DNA of 64,000 nucleotides, from contig DAOUJJ010000018.1 in assembly GCA_034422835.1 (NCBI GenBank), positions 1-64,000 on the forward strand, given 5' to 3'. Source of the stretch: VXMO01 sp034422835 (GTDB taxonomy: Bacteria > Chloroflexota > Dehalococcoidia > UBA6926). Under the pieces are notes generated by a model. It was not told the origin of the DNA. It did not search any database and saw only the letters and a program-made list of their open reading frames with translations. Position 1 is the first letter of the stretch. Every line of letters starts with the position of its first letter. Positions 1 through 11,170 of the stretch are shown here, in pieces. Made by a program: the position numbers and the translations under genes.

Positions 1-1277
1 CCGAGCGCAAAGACCCAGGCAGGCAGCCCGCCTGACTCATCGGACGGTGAGAGTGACGACGTCGCCGTTGACGTGGCTGTTGAGCGTGGCGCCGGTGTCG
101 ATGTCGCTGTTGGCGCTGGTGTCGGGGTAGCCGTTGGCGTCGGTGTCGCCGTTGCATGGGGCGTTGGCATTGGAGTTGCCGTCGGCGACAGCGTGACCGT
201 TGGCTCGGGTGTCGGGGTGGCTGTCGGGGTTGGCGTAGGTGTCGCCGTTGGCTGGGGCGTCGGTGTGGCTGTTGGCTCAGGTGTCAGCGATGGCGCGACG
301 GTTGGCTCGGGCGTCGTCGTTGCCTGAAGCGCTTGCGTCTGCGCGGGCGCCGGCGAACGCATAACCGTCACCCTGTAGGTACGCCGCGTGTCGTCCTCTG
401 CGGTAACTCGTATGCGAATCCGGTTTTCATCCACCCGGAGCTGAATGGGAGCGCTGGAGCGGCCGCTCCGTACCTCATCGCCTTGCACTTCTATGTCCGC
501 GTCCGAATCGTCCGCTTTGGCCATCACCGTTGCGCTGTCCACGTCATGCGGAACGACCGCGGTGTAGCGGTCCTGACTAGACGAGAAACTTGGAGACAGG
601 TCGATCGGGGTTCCGTCCGTGGTTTCAAGAGCCAACCCTCGGAGATCAGCATTGTCGGAGGGTTCAGGCGTCGGGGTTGGCGTGGATGTCGCTGATGCTA
701 CCCGCGGCCGATCCGGCTGGGGGGCTGCTGCCTCCCTGTAGCAAACCTCCCGCGAGCTAAGCCTGAGAGGGATGGTTCTGTCCGCGGAGAAAGCCAGGTG
801 CCCTGCACCGTACCAGTGCGCCGTGCTGGGACCATCACCTAAGTTTAAGTTGAATCTCCCGTCGGCAAAGGTTAGCGCATCCGCGGCGTTGCCAACACAT
901 AGCCCGGTTCCCTTGAACGAATCCGGGAGGCTTGAGTCGAACGTAACGAAGACGTTCTCATCGGTCTTGAGCCCGGGGTACACGGGATCATCTATCTCGC
1001 CGGGTTCGTAGTACATCTGCGTGATGCTGTAGTTCGTTCCGTCTATGACCAAATCGTCTCCGGTCAACGCCGCGGTGCAACGCTTCGTCGAATTGTCGTG
1101 GGTGTCGTCGCAGCCCAGTCGCTCGCCATCCGTCGACCCGAGTTGGTGCACCGTCAGCCTGGCCGACCAGTCCTGGATGTTGGACGAGGCAGACACGGGT
1201 TGGGCATCTGCTCCCGCGTAGACGACGGCGAGCAGAGCTGAAACGAGCAACAGGCCCGTCAGCGGAAGAGGCCGCAT
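1..1277 (-). CDS. Secreted cadherin-like/PT-rich protein (3' end outside window)
   Basis: An open frame on the minus strand runs from ATG at 1277 off the left edge with no stop (about 425 residues seen). It starts with a good signal peptide (MRPLPLTGLLLVSALLAVVY...), followed by a roughly 170-residue domain I do not recognise. A segment at about residues 215-310 resembles the cadherin-like beta-sandwich domain (LRGLALETTDG... ending YRVTVMR). A long Pro/Thr linker follows, made of repeated ATPTPTPTAT-type units, and the last visible residues (GGLPAWVFAL) look like the start of a C-terminal membrane anchor. The gene is divergent from rpmH. The function is probably cell-surface or adhesive, but that is inference. 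Frame was checked at three points and is continuous. Confidence 0.75.
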   Translation of the reverse strand, partial: MRPLPLTGLLLVSALLAVVYAGADAQPVSASSNIQDWSARLTVHQLGSTDGERLGCDDTHDNSTKRCTAALTGDDLVIDGTNYSITQMYYEPGEIDDPVYPGLKTDENVFVTFDSSLPDSFKGTGLCVGNAADALTFADGRFNLNLGDGPSTAHWYGAGHLAFSADRTIPLRLSSREVCYREAAAPQPDRPRVASATSTPTPTPEPSDNADLRGLALETTDGTPIDLSPSFSSSQDRYTAVVPHDVDSATVMAKADDSDADIEVQGDEVRSGRSSAPIQLRVDENRIRIRVTAEDDTRRTYRVTVMRSPAPAQTQALQATTTPEPTVAPSLTPEPTATPTPQPTATPTPTPTATPTPEPTVTLSPTATPMPTPHATATPTPTATPTPAPTATSTPAPRSTATSTATSSLSPSDESGGLPAWVFAL

Positions 1278-1482
1278 GATGCGGACCCCTGTTAGGGGAG
1301 TTAGCAGCCGCGAAACTTGCTCCATAACGCGTTGCCCGTCCAGTGTCGGGCACGTCTCTCAAGTATATTTTTCGAACTGAGTCTAAAACATTGTACAAGA
1401 TTTGCGCGCCTTTGTCGTAATTCTCCGGCCGATTACGCATCCTTGCCCCTCTATTGCCGCCGCCCCTATACTGTCAAACACT

Positions 1483-1620
1483 ATGCCCAAGCGAACATAC
1501 CAACCAAAAGTGCGCCGCCGTAAGCGCGTCCACGGCTTTCGCCATCGCATGAGAGAGCCCGGCGGCAGAAATGTTGTTGCCCGTCGACGCGCCAGGGGGC
1601 GTCACCGTCTCAGCGTCTAA
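1483..1620 (+). CDS. rpmH: 50S ribosomal protein bL34
   Basis: A 45-residue, very basic protein beginning MPKRTYQPKVRRRKRVHGF and ending in ARGRHRLSV. This is the standard bL34 pattern (MPKRTYQP...RRxxxHGFRxRM). It is a structural protein of the large ribosomal subunit. It is first in the conserved rpmH-rnpA-yidD-yidC-jag order that commonly lies near a bacterial replication origin. The ATG at 1483 gives the normal family length; longer in-frame starts upstream would add sequence unlike the family. Confidence 0.95.
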   Translation: MPKRTYQPKVRRRKRVHGFRHRMREPGGRNVVARRRARGRHRLSV

Positions 1621-1630
1621 CATTCTCGCC

Positions 1631-1972
1631 ATGCCCCGGATGACGGATCACCGGCTGCGTCGGAGTTCCGATTTCGACCGCGTTTCCAAGATCGGCAAGG
1701 GCCGCGCCAATGACCTTGTCGTCCTCCGCTACGCGCCGAATGACGTGGAGACCATGCGCGCAGGCTATGCCGTCAGCAAGCGCGTGGGCGGCGCAGTCAC
1801 GCGCAACACCGTCAAGCGGCGGCTGCGTGCCGCAGTCCGCAAGCTGGGGCCGCGCGAATCAGGAGTCGACCTCGTGTTCATTGCCAGACCGCAGATCACC
1901 CAGGCGGACTACCGTGGCATCGAAGATGCGGTGGCAGATGTTCTCAAACGCGCCGGGTTGCAAGTCACATGA
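1631..1972 (+). CDS. rnpA: Ribonuclease P protein component
   Basis: A basic protein of 113 residues from ATG 1631 (MPRMTDHRLRRSSDFDRV); ATG 1640 is an equally plausible start. It is the protein cofactor of RNase P, which binds the catalytic RNA and pre-tRNA leader. The family signature is visible: the F-x-R-V segment near the N-terminus, and VSKRVGGAVTRNTVKRRLR, which corresponds to the conserved RNR motif helix. It lies 10 nt after rpmH and overlaps yidD by 4 nt (ATGA), so translational coupling is likely. Earlier in-frame codons would overlap rpmH and do not look like RnpA. Confidence 0.95.
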   Translation: MPRMTDHRLRRSSDFDRVSKIGKGRANDLVVLRYAPNDVETMRAGYAVSKRVGGAVTRNTVKRRLRAAVRKLGPRESGVDLVFIARPQITQADYRGIEDAVADVLKRAGLQVT

Positions 1973-2178
1973 AGTACATCGCGCTCGCCCTCCTGCGGCT
2001 GTACAAGTTCGTCCTCTCGCCGCTGCTACCCGCTGCCTGCCGCTATCAACCCACGTGCTCCGAATACGCGCGTGAGGCCATCGAACGGCATGGCGTGCTG
2101 CGGGGCACGATCCTGGCGGCGCGGCGGTTGGCTCGATGTCATCCGCTCCGGGAAGGGGGCTTTGACCCTGTTCCGTAA
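1969..2178 (+). CDS. yidD: Membrane protein insertion efficiency factor YidD
   Basis: A 69-residue protein with the typical YidD pattern: an amphipathic N-terminal helix (LRLYKFVLSPLLP), then CRYQPTCSEYAREAI and a C-terminal HPLREGGFDPVP. The two Cys of CRYxPTCSxYA are present. The family is a peripheral inner-membrane factor that assists YidC-dependent insertion of membrane proteins. It overlaps rnpA by 4 nt, and yidC follows about 1.2 kb downstream after a lipoprotein gene inserted into the usual order. Confidence 0.93.
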   Translation: MKYIALALLRLYKFVLSPLLPAACRYQPTCSEYAREAIERHGVLRGTILAARRLARCHPLREGGFDPVP

Positions 2179-3352
2179 TCTTTTACCCTCCAACGAAACC
2201 GAACCACGCCGCGGTGCCTCGGCACGACGCATCGTGGGGCCTTTGTTCCTGCTCATTGCCGTGTTCGCGCTGCTTGCGGCGGGCGGCTGCACGGCGGGCA
2301 GCCTGTACGATCCGAAGCCATGGGCGGCGCCCGTTCTTCTTGGCGACGAGACCGTCGTCATCGGAACGGACACCGGACACATCGTCGTTGGCAACATCAT
2401 CACAGGACGCGAATTGGGCCGGTGTGAGACGGGTGAGGGCCGCAATAGTATCCGCGCGATCTTTGGCGCGCCCCTGTTGCATGACGGGCGTATCTATGCA
2501 GGCGGCTTTGACGGCGTTCTGTACGCCGTAGACCCCGCTTCCCTGCTGCCTGAATCCGAGGCCGAGTGCATCCGGTTCTTTGAAGCCGATTCCCCGATCG
2601 TCGGCGGGCCCGCACTGACAGCGGACGGCGTCCTCCTGTTTGGCACGGAGGGCACAACGGACACGCGGCGCGGGACGTTGTATGCAATCGATGCCCAAAG
2701 CGCAGCCCCGCTATGGACGTTTGAGGCCGACTCCGAGATTTGGGGCACGCCCGTCATCGGCGATGGGCTGGTGTACGTTGCCACGCTGGGCGGCACGATG
2801 CACGCGGTCCACATGGACGAGAGCCCCGGCACTGAAGCTTGGCGGCACCAGGCGGAGGCCGGCATCGGCGGCATGACATTGCATGAAGGAGTCCTCTACG
2901 TTGGCGCGCTGGACAACAACCTGTACGCGCTGGACGCTGCGACAGGTCGGCCTCATTGGCCGACGCCGTTCACCGCTGACAACTGGTTCTGGGCCGCTCC
3001 GCTCGTCATCGGTGATCGGCTGTTCGCGCCGTCTCTTGATCACTCCCTGTACATCCTCGATAAGGACACGGGCGCGCAGGTACTGGACCCCGTGATGACG
3101 GGCGGGGCGATACAGAGCAATCCGATCCTGACAGGCAGCCACATCAGCATCGCCAACGAAGAGAAGGAGACGTGGTGGATCGATCCTCAGACCGGCCAGG
3201 GCATCGTGGGCGGTAAACTGCCCGATCCTGTCTACGCGCCGATCGTGTCGTTCGGAGAAACCGATGCCCTGTTCTTTGCCCAGGACGGGGCAATCTATCG
3301 CGCATCGCCCTCATTGAGACAGCCCGTGCGGGTATTCCCGGTGGACAGCTAG
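2162..3352 (+). CDS. PQQ-like beta-propeller lipoprotein
   Basis: About 396 residues from TTG 2162. The start is uncertain: the frame is open back to GTG 2072, inside yidD, and ATG 2090 is also possible. A hydrophobic signal segment (IVGPLFLLIAVFALLAAGGC) ends in a weak lipobox, so this is probably an exported lipoprotein. The rest is a series of repeats of the type VYVATLGGTMHAVHM and LYVGALDNNLYALDA, with DTGxxxW-type turns, as in PQQ/BamB-like eight-bladed propellers. Its position between yidD and yidC suggests a link with membrane protein biogenesis, like BamB. That link is inferred from context only. Confidence 0.8.
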   Translation: MTLFRNLLPSNETEPRRGASARRIVGPLFLLIAVFALLAAGGCTAGSLYDPKPWAAPVLLGDETVVIGTDTGHIVVGNIITGRELGRCETGEGRNSIRAIFGAPLLHDGRIYAGGFDGVLYAVDPASLLPESEAECIRFFEADSPIVGGPALTADGVLLFGTEGTTDTRRGTLYAIDAQSAAPLWTFEADSEIWGTPVIGDGLVYVATLGGTMHAVHMDESPGTEAWRHQAEAGIGGMTLHEGVLYVGALDNNLYALDAATGRPHWPTPFTADNWFWAAPLVIGDRLFAPSLDHSLYILDKDTGAQVLDPVMTGGAIQSNPILTGSHISIANEEKETWWIDPQTGQGIVGGKLPDPVYAPIVSFGETDALFFAQDGAIYRASPSLRQPVRVFPVDS

Positions 3353-3361
3353 GCAGCAGCC

Positions 3362-4273
3362 ATGGAAGTCGTCGGCGATATTTTCATCTTCCTGCTTCTG
3401 CAGCCGATGCTGAACGGGCTGGTGCTGCTCTACGGCCTGCTCTTTGACAGCATGGCGCTTGCCATCATCGCCCTCACTGTCGTCGTCCGCGTGGCGTTCT
3501 ATCCCCTGACCATCAAGCAGCTGCAGTCCTCCGCCAAGATGCAGGCGCTTCAGCCGCAGATGCAGGAGATCCGCAACCGCTACAAGAACAACCCGCAGCT
3601 CCAGCAGCGCGAAACGATGAAGATGTACCGGGAGGCGGGTGTCAGTCCGCTTGGCTGCCTGGGGCCGATGGTTGTTCAGTTCCCGATCTGGATCGGGTTG
3701 TACTGGGCAATCATCAAGGGGTTGGGCAACCTGCCCGGCAGCTTTGTCTATCTCTCACAGCGGCTCTACTCATGGCTGCCCGTCGGCGGTGAAGTGCTCC
3801 CGTTGAACACGGAGATGCCGTGGATCCTCGGCACGCTGGACCTCTCCGCGCCTGACCCGACACCCCTGATGCCTCTTCTTGTCGCGGCATCCACATGGGC
3901 CCAGCAGCGAATCATGCAGCCTCCCGCCATGTCTGACCAACAGAGACAGCAGCAACAGATCATGTTGTTCCTGTTCCCCATCATGCTGGGGTTCCTTGCC
4001 TTTACTTTCCCATCGGGCTTAGCCCTATACTGGTTCGTCTCCAACTTCATAACGATTGGTATGCAGGGATTCATATCCGGGTGGGGGAATCTGATTCCTG
4101 GCCGGCCACGCGTCGCTGCAAATCCCACTACCCCTGAGACCCCTCAAATTGAGACGAGGTCAAATGATGGATCAGAGCCTGGAATGGACGGGGCGGACAG
4201 TAGAAGAAGCGATTCAGCAAGGTCTGGACGAACTCGGTCTCGACCGCGAAGACGTCGACGTCGACGTTCTTAG
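3362..4273 (+). CDS. yidC: Membrane protein insertase YidC/Oxa1
   Basis: A 303-residue Oxa1/YidC family protein of the short form, without the large periplasmic domain of proteobacterial YidC. A first membrane segment is followed by the cytoplasmic hairpin (LTIKQLQSSAKMQALQPQ, then YREAGVSPLGCLGP), and then further membrane segments including LFLFPIMLGFLAFTFPSGLALYW. It inserts membrane proteins from the ribosome or with Sec. The C-terminus is a polar tail ending RSRPRRRRRRRS. That tail is encoded in the 110 nt that overlap jag in another frame. Basic tails of YidC homologues bind ribosomes, and I infer the same here. Confidence 0.95.
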   Translation: MEVVGDIFIFLLLQPMLNGLVLLYGLLFDSMALAIIALTVVVRVAFYPLTIKQLQSSAKMQALQPQMQEIRNRYKNNPQLQQRETMKMYREAGVSPLGCLGPMVVQFPIWIGLYWAIIKGLGNLPGSFVYLSQRLYSWLPVGGEVLPLNTEMPWILGTLDLSAPDPTPLMPLLVAASTWAQQRIMQPPAMSDQQRQQQQIMLFLFPIMLGFLAFTFPSGLALYWFVSNFITIGMQGFISGWGNLIPGRPRVAANPTTPETPQIETRSNDGSEPGMDGADSRRSDSARSGRTRSRPRRRRRRRS

Positions 4274-5111
4274 CGAGGGACGCTCCGGCCTGCTGGGGCT
4301 CCGATCAGAAGAGGCGCGCGTGCGCTTGCGGGTGCGGCAAGAGGATGATGAGGACCAGTACGCATCCTTCGCGTCCCTCTCCGCGGATGCCGAGAGCGCG
4401 CAGGAGATTCTCGCCGAACTACTCCGACACATGGACGTTGATTCTGACATATCCGTCTATGTTCCCGGAAGCGACCCCACCCGTCCTTTTGAACCCGGAG
4501 ACCCCATCGTCCTCGACGTTGAAAGGGAAGACGCCGGACTGCTGATAGGCAGGCGCGGCCAGACGCTCCGTCACGTCCAGATGCTCCTCAACACCATCGT
4601 CTCGCGGTCTGTTGGACATTACGTTCCCCTCCGCATTGACGTGGAGGGCTATCAGCAGCGCCACATCTACCGCCTCCAACAGATCGCCCTCCGCGCCGCG
4701 GACCACGTGCGCAGGCGGAGGCGTCCCATCACCCTCGACCCCATGTCACCCGCCGACCGCCGCATCATCCACATGACCCTTGCGAACAATCCGGCCGTCG
4801 TCACAGGAAGCACGGGCCACGGCGAGAATCGACGCGTCACCATCCAGCAGGCCCCGCGCGGGGGCGGTGACCAACGCGGCGGCCGTCCTGCCGTCCAGGA
4901 CTCCCCGCAGTCGACACCGCCCATGGATGAGAATGAGTACGAAGACGATGACTATATCGAGGACGAGGATGAGGACCTCGATGACTACGACGACGAAGAT
5001 TATGACGATGATGACTATGAGGATGATGACGATTACGACGATGATGATTACGACGACGAGGACTACATAGACGAGGACGAAGAGGAGGAAGACGAGCCTC
5101 CCCCTCGGTAG
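4164..5111 (+). CDS. jag: Jag/KhpB RNA-binding protein with hyperacidic tail
   Basis: 315 residues from ATG 4164, which has GAGACGAGGT just upstream; in-frame codons further upstream lack a ribosome-binding site. Domain order is Jag-N (SLEWTGRTVEEAIQQGLDEL), then a KH domain with GLLIGRRGQTLRHVQ near residue 125, then an R3H domain with DRRIIHMTL and the terminal GENRRV. The family binds RNA and affects cell elongation and division in Firmicutes. The last 60 or so residues are almost only Asp, Glu and Tyr (runs such as EDDDYIEDEDEDLDDYDD). Such a tail is not part of the normal family. The gene overlaps yidC by 110 nt. Confidence 0.92.
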   Translation: MMDQSLEWTGRTVEEAIQQGLDELGLDREDVDVDVLSEGRSGLLGLRSEEARVRLRVRQEDDEDQYASFASLSADAESAQEILAELLRHMDVDSDISVYVPGSDPTRPFEPGDPIVLDVEREDAGLLIGRRGQTLRHVQMLLNTIVSRSVGHYVPLRIDVEGYQQRHIYRLQQIALRAADHVRRRRRPITLDPMSPADRRIIHMTLANNPAVVTGSTGHGENRRVTIQQAPRGGGDQRGGRPAVQDSPQSTPPMDENEYEDDDYIEDEDEDLDDYDDEDYDDDDYEDDDDYDDDDYDDEDYIDEDEEEEDEPPPR

Positions 5112-5113
5112 TC

Positions 5114-5794
5114 GTGGCTTTCAGTCATCCTGATTTTGTCGCGGTGGGCGGAGCCGGCTCACCTGCCGCCTATGCGGCTTTGGCCGCCGCTAATCTCGGC
5201 CGTTCAGCCGGACTGCTGGCGAATAACGCCCATCAGACGGAACTGGCCGGCGTTCACGTCGTCACCGCGGACACAGCTCGCATCGGCTCGGAACACGTGC
5301 CCTACACCTGGTTGGACACCGAAGTTCTCCTGGTTGCCCCGGAGGGCGACGAGGTAGATTCCGCCACGTTTGGACGCTTCAGCCGCTCGCTTATTGGCCT
5401 CATAGCGCGCGCGTTCCTGCAGAATGGCTCGCTGTCTCTTGTGGGAGGCGTTGTTCCTCCCGGGGTCGGCGCACTGTTTCTCACTGAGGATGAGTTGCCC
5501 TCGCCGGCAGCGATCGTTCCGGCGCCCATCGCGTTTTCAGTTGGCTCGGATGCGGGTGTCCGCCTCTGGTGGCAGGGAAGTTGGCAGGTCGTTGGCGCCG
5601 CGCGTCCTTCCGATTCACGCATCCTCTCCGCGGTGGCGGCGATTTTCCTGGTTCGCCTCACGGAAACGCGAGACGCCTTGTCAGCGGCAAGGTTCGCGGC
5701 CGCCGCCGCCGCGCTGCTGCCTCCGCCCTCCGCGTTCTCAGTGGAGACTCTCCCCACCCGTGAGGCCATCATTGCCGTTGAAACAAACCCCTGA
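5114..5794 (+). CDS. Degenerate PfkB/ribokinase-fold protein
   Basis: 226 residues from GTG 5114, 2 nt after jag. The N-terminal GGAGSPAAYAALAAANLGR and the C-terminal FLVRLTETRDALSAARFAAA match, from memory, the beginning and the last helices of PfkB-family sugar kinases. The position where the family has its GAGD catalytic loop (usually TGAGDxFxAAFLVRL) reads SDSRILSAVAAIFLVRL here. The catalytic Asp and anion-hole glycines are therefore missing, and a kinase reaction is unlikely. It may be a regulatory or sugar-binding relic. The assignment is by motif only. Confidence 0.5.
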   Translation: MAFSHPDFVAVGGAGSPAAYAALAAANLGRSAGLLANNAHQTELAGVHVVTADTARIGSEHVPYTWLDTEVLLVAPEGDEVDSATFGRFSRSLIGLIARAFLQNGSLSLVGGVVPPGVGALFLTEDELPSPAAIVPAPIAFSVGSDAGVRLWWQGSWQVVGAARPSDSRILSAVAAIFLVRLTETRDALSAARFAAAAAALLPPPSAFSVETLPTREAIIAVETNP

Positions 5795-5845
5795 TTCGGG
5801 GACTCCCGACGCGTATGATGTGACGTAGGCGGAGGAGACAGTGCT

Positions 5846-6076
5846 ATGAATCTGGGCCTGACGTTACTGTTGGTGGGCGCCGTGATGATCGGCGGCTATG
5901 CGGCATATGCCCTTATCCGATTCATTGTCCTCGTGGACGAAGTGCCCATCATCATCAGGATCGGCATGCCGACCTTCGTGGTCGGCGCGCTGGTGCTCCT
6001 GGTCAAGGCCATATGGGACCGGCTGCGGGAGAGAAACCGCTCCGACGCGCGACGATATGAGGAGGCAGAACCGTGA
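5846..6076 (+). CDS. Small two-helix membrane protein
   Basis: 76 residues. Two hydrophobic segments (LGLTLLLVGAVMIGGYAAYALI and IGMPTFVVGALVLLVKAIW) are followed by a charged tail (DRLRERNRSDARRYEEAEP). A GGAGGA ribosome-binding site lies upstream of ATG 5846. Its end overlaps the start of the YbjQ-like gene by 4 nt, so the two are probably co-translated. I do not recognise a family. The topology suggests a small inner-membrane protein with both ends on the cytoplasmic side. Confidence 0.7.
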   Translation: MNLGLTLLLVGAVMIGGYAAYALIRFIVLVDEVPIIIRIGMPTFVVGALVLLVKAIWDRLRERNRSDARRYEEAEP

Positions 6077-6387
6077 TCACCGTTACCGCAAACGACATTC
6101 CGGGCAAGACCATCACGGAGACAAAGGGCATCGTCTACGGCAACTCCGTCCGCGCCCGCAACGTGGGACGCGACATCACCGCCGCTTTCCGCAACATCGT
6201 GGGCGGAGAGGTGCCGGAATACGCCAAGCTCATGGCGGAGTCCCGGGCGGAAGCCCTTGACCGCATGAGTCAGCGGGCGGAGGAGATGGGCGCGAACGCA
6301 GTCATCGCCCTCAGGTTCTCAACGTCGATGGTCATGTCCGGCGCGGCTGAGCTGCTCGCCTATGGCACCGCCGTGGTCGTTGAGTAG
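6073..6387 (+). CDS. YbjQ/UPF0145 family protein
   Basis: 104 residues from GTG 6073. The sequence follows the YbjQ (UPF0145) pattern closely: TETKGIVYGNSVRARNVGRD, then a helix with AEALDRMSQRAEEMGANAVI, then a strand ending AYGTAVVVE. The family forms a small pentameric beta/alpha fold and has no established biochemical role. It sits between two small membrane protein genes (4-nt overlap upstream, 11-nt gap downstream), which suggests a three-gene envelope-related operon. Confidence 0.9.
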   Translation: MITVTANDIPGKTITETKGIVYGNSVRARNVGRDITAAFRNIVGGEVPEYAKLMAESRAEALDRMSQRAEEMGANAVIALRFSTSMVMSGAAELLAYGTAVVVE

Positions 6388-6398
6388 GAATCTTCACC

Positions 6399-6608
6399 AT
6401 GTCTGAGGCCGTCCTCGTATTGGCGGGTCTGCTGGCCTATGTGGCCGTTCAGATCGCCGTTCAGATCGCCGCAGGGCGCGATCTCGGCAAGCGCAAGCGA
6501 GTACGCGGCGGCAACCGTTGGCTCTGGGTTATCGTCATCCTGCTGCTGCTCCCTGGCGCGCTGGCCTACTTCGCCTTCGGCCGCTTGCCGGACGAGGAAC
6601 CAGCTTGA
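6399..6608 (+). CDS. Small membrane protein, PLDc_N-like
   Basis: 69 residues with two hydrophobic helices (VLVLAGLLAYVAVQIAVQI and WLWVIVILLLLPGALAYFAFGR). The end of the second helix, LLPGALAYFAFGRLPDEEP, resembles the short N-terminal membrane module of cardiolipin synthases and related proteins (PLDc_N). It has no catalytic phospholipase domain. It follows the YbjQ-like gene at 11 nt and is probably in the same transcript. Confidence 0.65.
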   Translation: MSEAVLVLAGLLAYVAVQIAVQIAAGRDLGKRKRVRGGNRWLWVIVILLLLPGALAYFAFGRLPDEEPA

Positions 6609-6699
6609 CGCCGTTGATTGCGCTTTTCCACAATGGATTGTCAATTCGAGCTTTCCCGAGATCAAACGACTCAAGAAATGACAGGCAGGTAGACGGCTG

Positions 6700-9911
<3,212 letters not shown>

Positions 9912-9915
<4 letters not shown>

Positions 9916-10883
9916 CTCGGCAGGGTTGCGCCGATAAAGTCCGCGCTGCCTCGCGCGAAATCCCGGGCGGGCATCGTCCGCCGCCCCTCCGCCTGCACCT
10001 CAAGCAGCTCCAGCATTCCCTCGCCTGTGCCGATGGCAACACCCATGCCGCCGCCATCCTCTGAGCGCCTTAGACGCACCACCTGCCCGGGGGCGGCTCC
10101 CCTGGGATCGTATTCCGGCGGCAGTGCGATGGCGCGGCGGATGTTCAGCCGCTTGCCGGATAGTGTCGTATGCGCGCCCGGCCAGGGTGTCATTGCCAGA
10201 ACGCGCCGCTCAAGCTCTTGCGCGGGGCTTTCCCAGTTGAGTACGCCGTCCGTCTTGTCCAACATGCGTGATTGCGTGGCCATGTCGTGGTCCTGGGCCT
10301 CGGGCGTAATTGATCCATCGAGCCAGTTCCTCAAGGTTTCCACGAGGAGCGCCGCGCCCAACTGCGAAAGCCGTTCAGTCAGCTCTCCCGCCGTCTCGCC
10401 GGATCGAATCGGCACCACGCGCCGGCTCAGCAGCGGGCCCGTATCAACACCCTCCTCCAGCAGAAATATGCTGACGCCGGCGTTCTCGTCGCCCTCAAGG
10501 AGCGTCCACACCACCGGCGAGGGGCCGCGATGACGCGGCAGGAGCGATGGATGGATGTTGATTGCTCCGCGCGGTGGGATGTCCAGCACGCTGCGTGGGA
10601 AGATCAGGCCGTAGGCCGCCGTTACGATGACCGTCGGCTCAAGCGCCCGCATGCGTTCAACCTCTTCCTCGGAGCGGAGCGTTATCGGCTCCAGTACATC
10701 GAGGCCATACTGCACGGCGCGTTCCTTGACGGGCGACTGCCGGGGCCGCCTGCCGCGGCCCGCCGGCTGGTCAGGACGCGTCAGCACGGCGACGGGCCGA
10801 TTCTCCGACGTCATCAGCGCGTCAAGCGTCGGCACGGCGAACTCTGCGGTGCCGCAAAACACGATTCGGGAATTTTCTGTCAT
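9912..10883 (-). CDS. fmt: Methionyl-tRNA formyltransferase
   Basis: 323 residues. It formylates initiator Met-tRNA with 10-formyl-tetrahydrofolate. The N-terminal Rossmann-like domain starts RIVFCGTAEFAVPTLDAL. The catalytic signature is visible as INIHPSLLPRHRGPSPV (the Asn and His of NxHxSLLPxxRG) with the later Asp in EEGVDTGPLL. The C-terminal OB-like domain contains WPGAHTTLSGKRLNI. The gene is convergent with ileS (4-nt overlap) and divergent from dnaA. The usual partner def (peptide deformylase) is not next to it. Confidence 0.95.
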
Positions 10884-11170
10884 TTTTCTCCGCCGCGGAC
10901 GGGCTCCTCAATACGGGCACCCTCGAATTATTGAGGTATTGAGAGCCTGCCGCAATGGTGTGGACGCCCTCCCCGTTGACTCACTCGTGGGCACCATGAC
11001 GGTTTGCGTTTCTACCGTCTCGACGCCCCCCGCTACGCGGATGTTAACGTAGGTTCTTGCGGCTCGATGCGCCAACGACACTACCCGTCTACGGCGTGCC
11101 CTCCACGCTCGCAGAGGGCTGTCGCGCGGACGATCGAGGCCGCTCCTGGTGGGGGGAGGATAGCATTTCA
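10884..11170. promoter_or_regulatory. fmt-dnaA divergent intergenic region
   Basis: 287 bp without a gene. It must hold the promoters of fmt (minus) and dnaA (plus). Visible structure: CCTCAAT at 10906-10912 pairs with ATTGAGG at 10930-10936, and a second partial copy of the unit (TATTGAG) follows at once. A good ribosome-binding site (GGTGGGGGGAGG) lies about 12 nt before the dnaA ATG. I see no cluster of TTATCCACA-type DnaA boxes here; the only near match is TGTGGACGC near 10957. Confidence 0.4.

Noticed and set aside
73..327. Val/Gly-rich open frame on the plus strand
   Set aside because: It is the complement of the PT-rich linker of the minus-strand secreted protein, which has a signal peptide and a continuous frame from 1277.
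4780..5070. Met/Thr/Arg-rich alternative frames over the acidic Jag tail
   Set aside because: They are shadow frames of the GAC/GAT-rich coding sequence and lack start signals.
6625..6633. TTTTCCACA before ileS as an origin box
   Set aside because: It is a single copy in a 90-bp gap and has no neighbours of the same type, unlike 14458-14632.
10884..11170. oriC directly upstream of dnaA
   Set aside because: No cluster of DnaA-box-like motifs is present there, only one weak match and a small inverted repeat.
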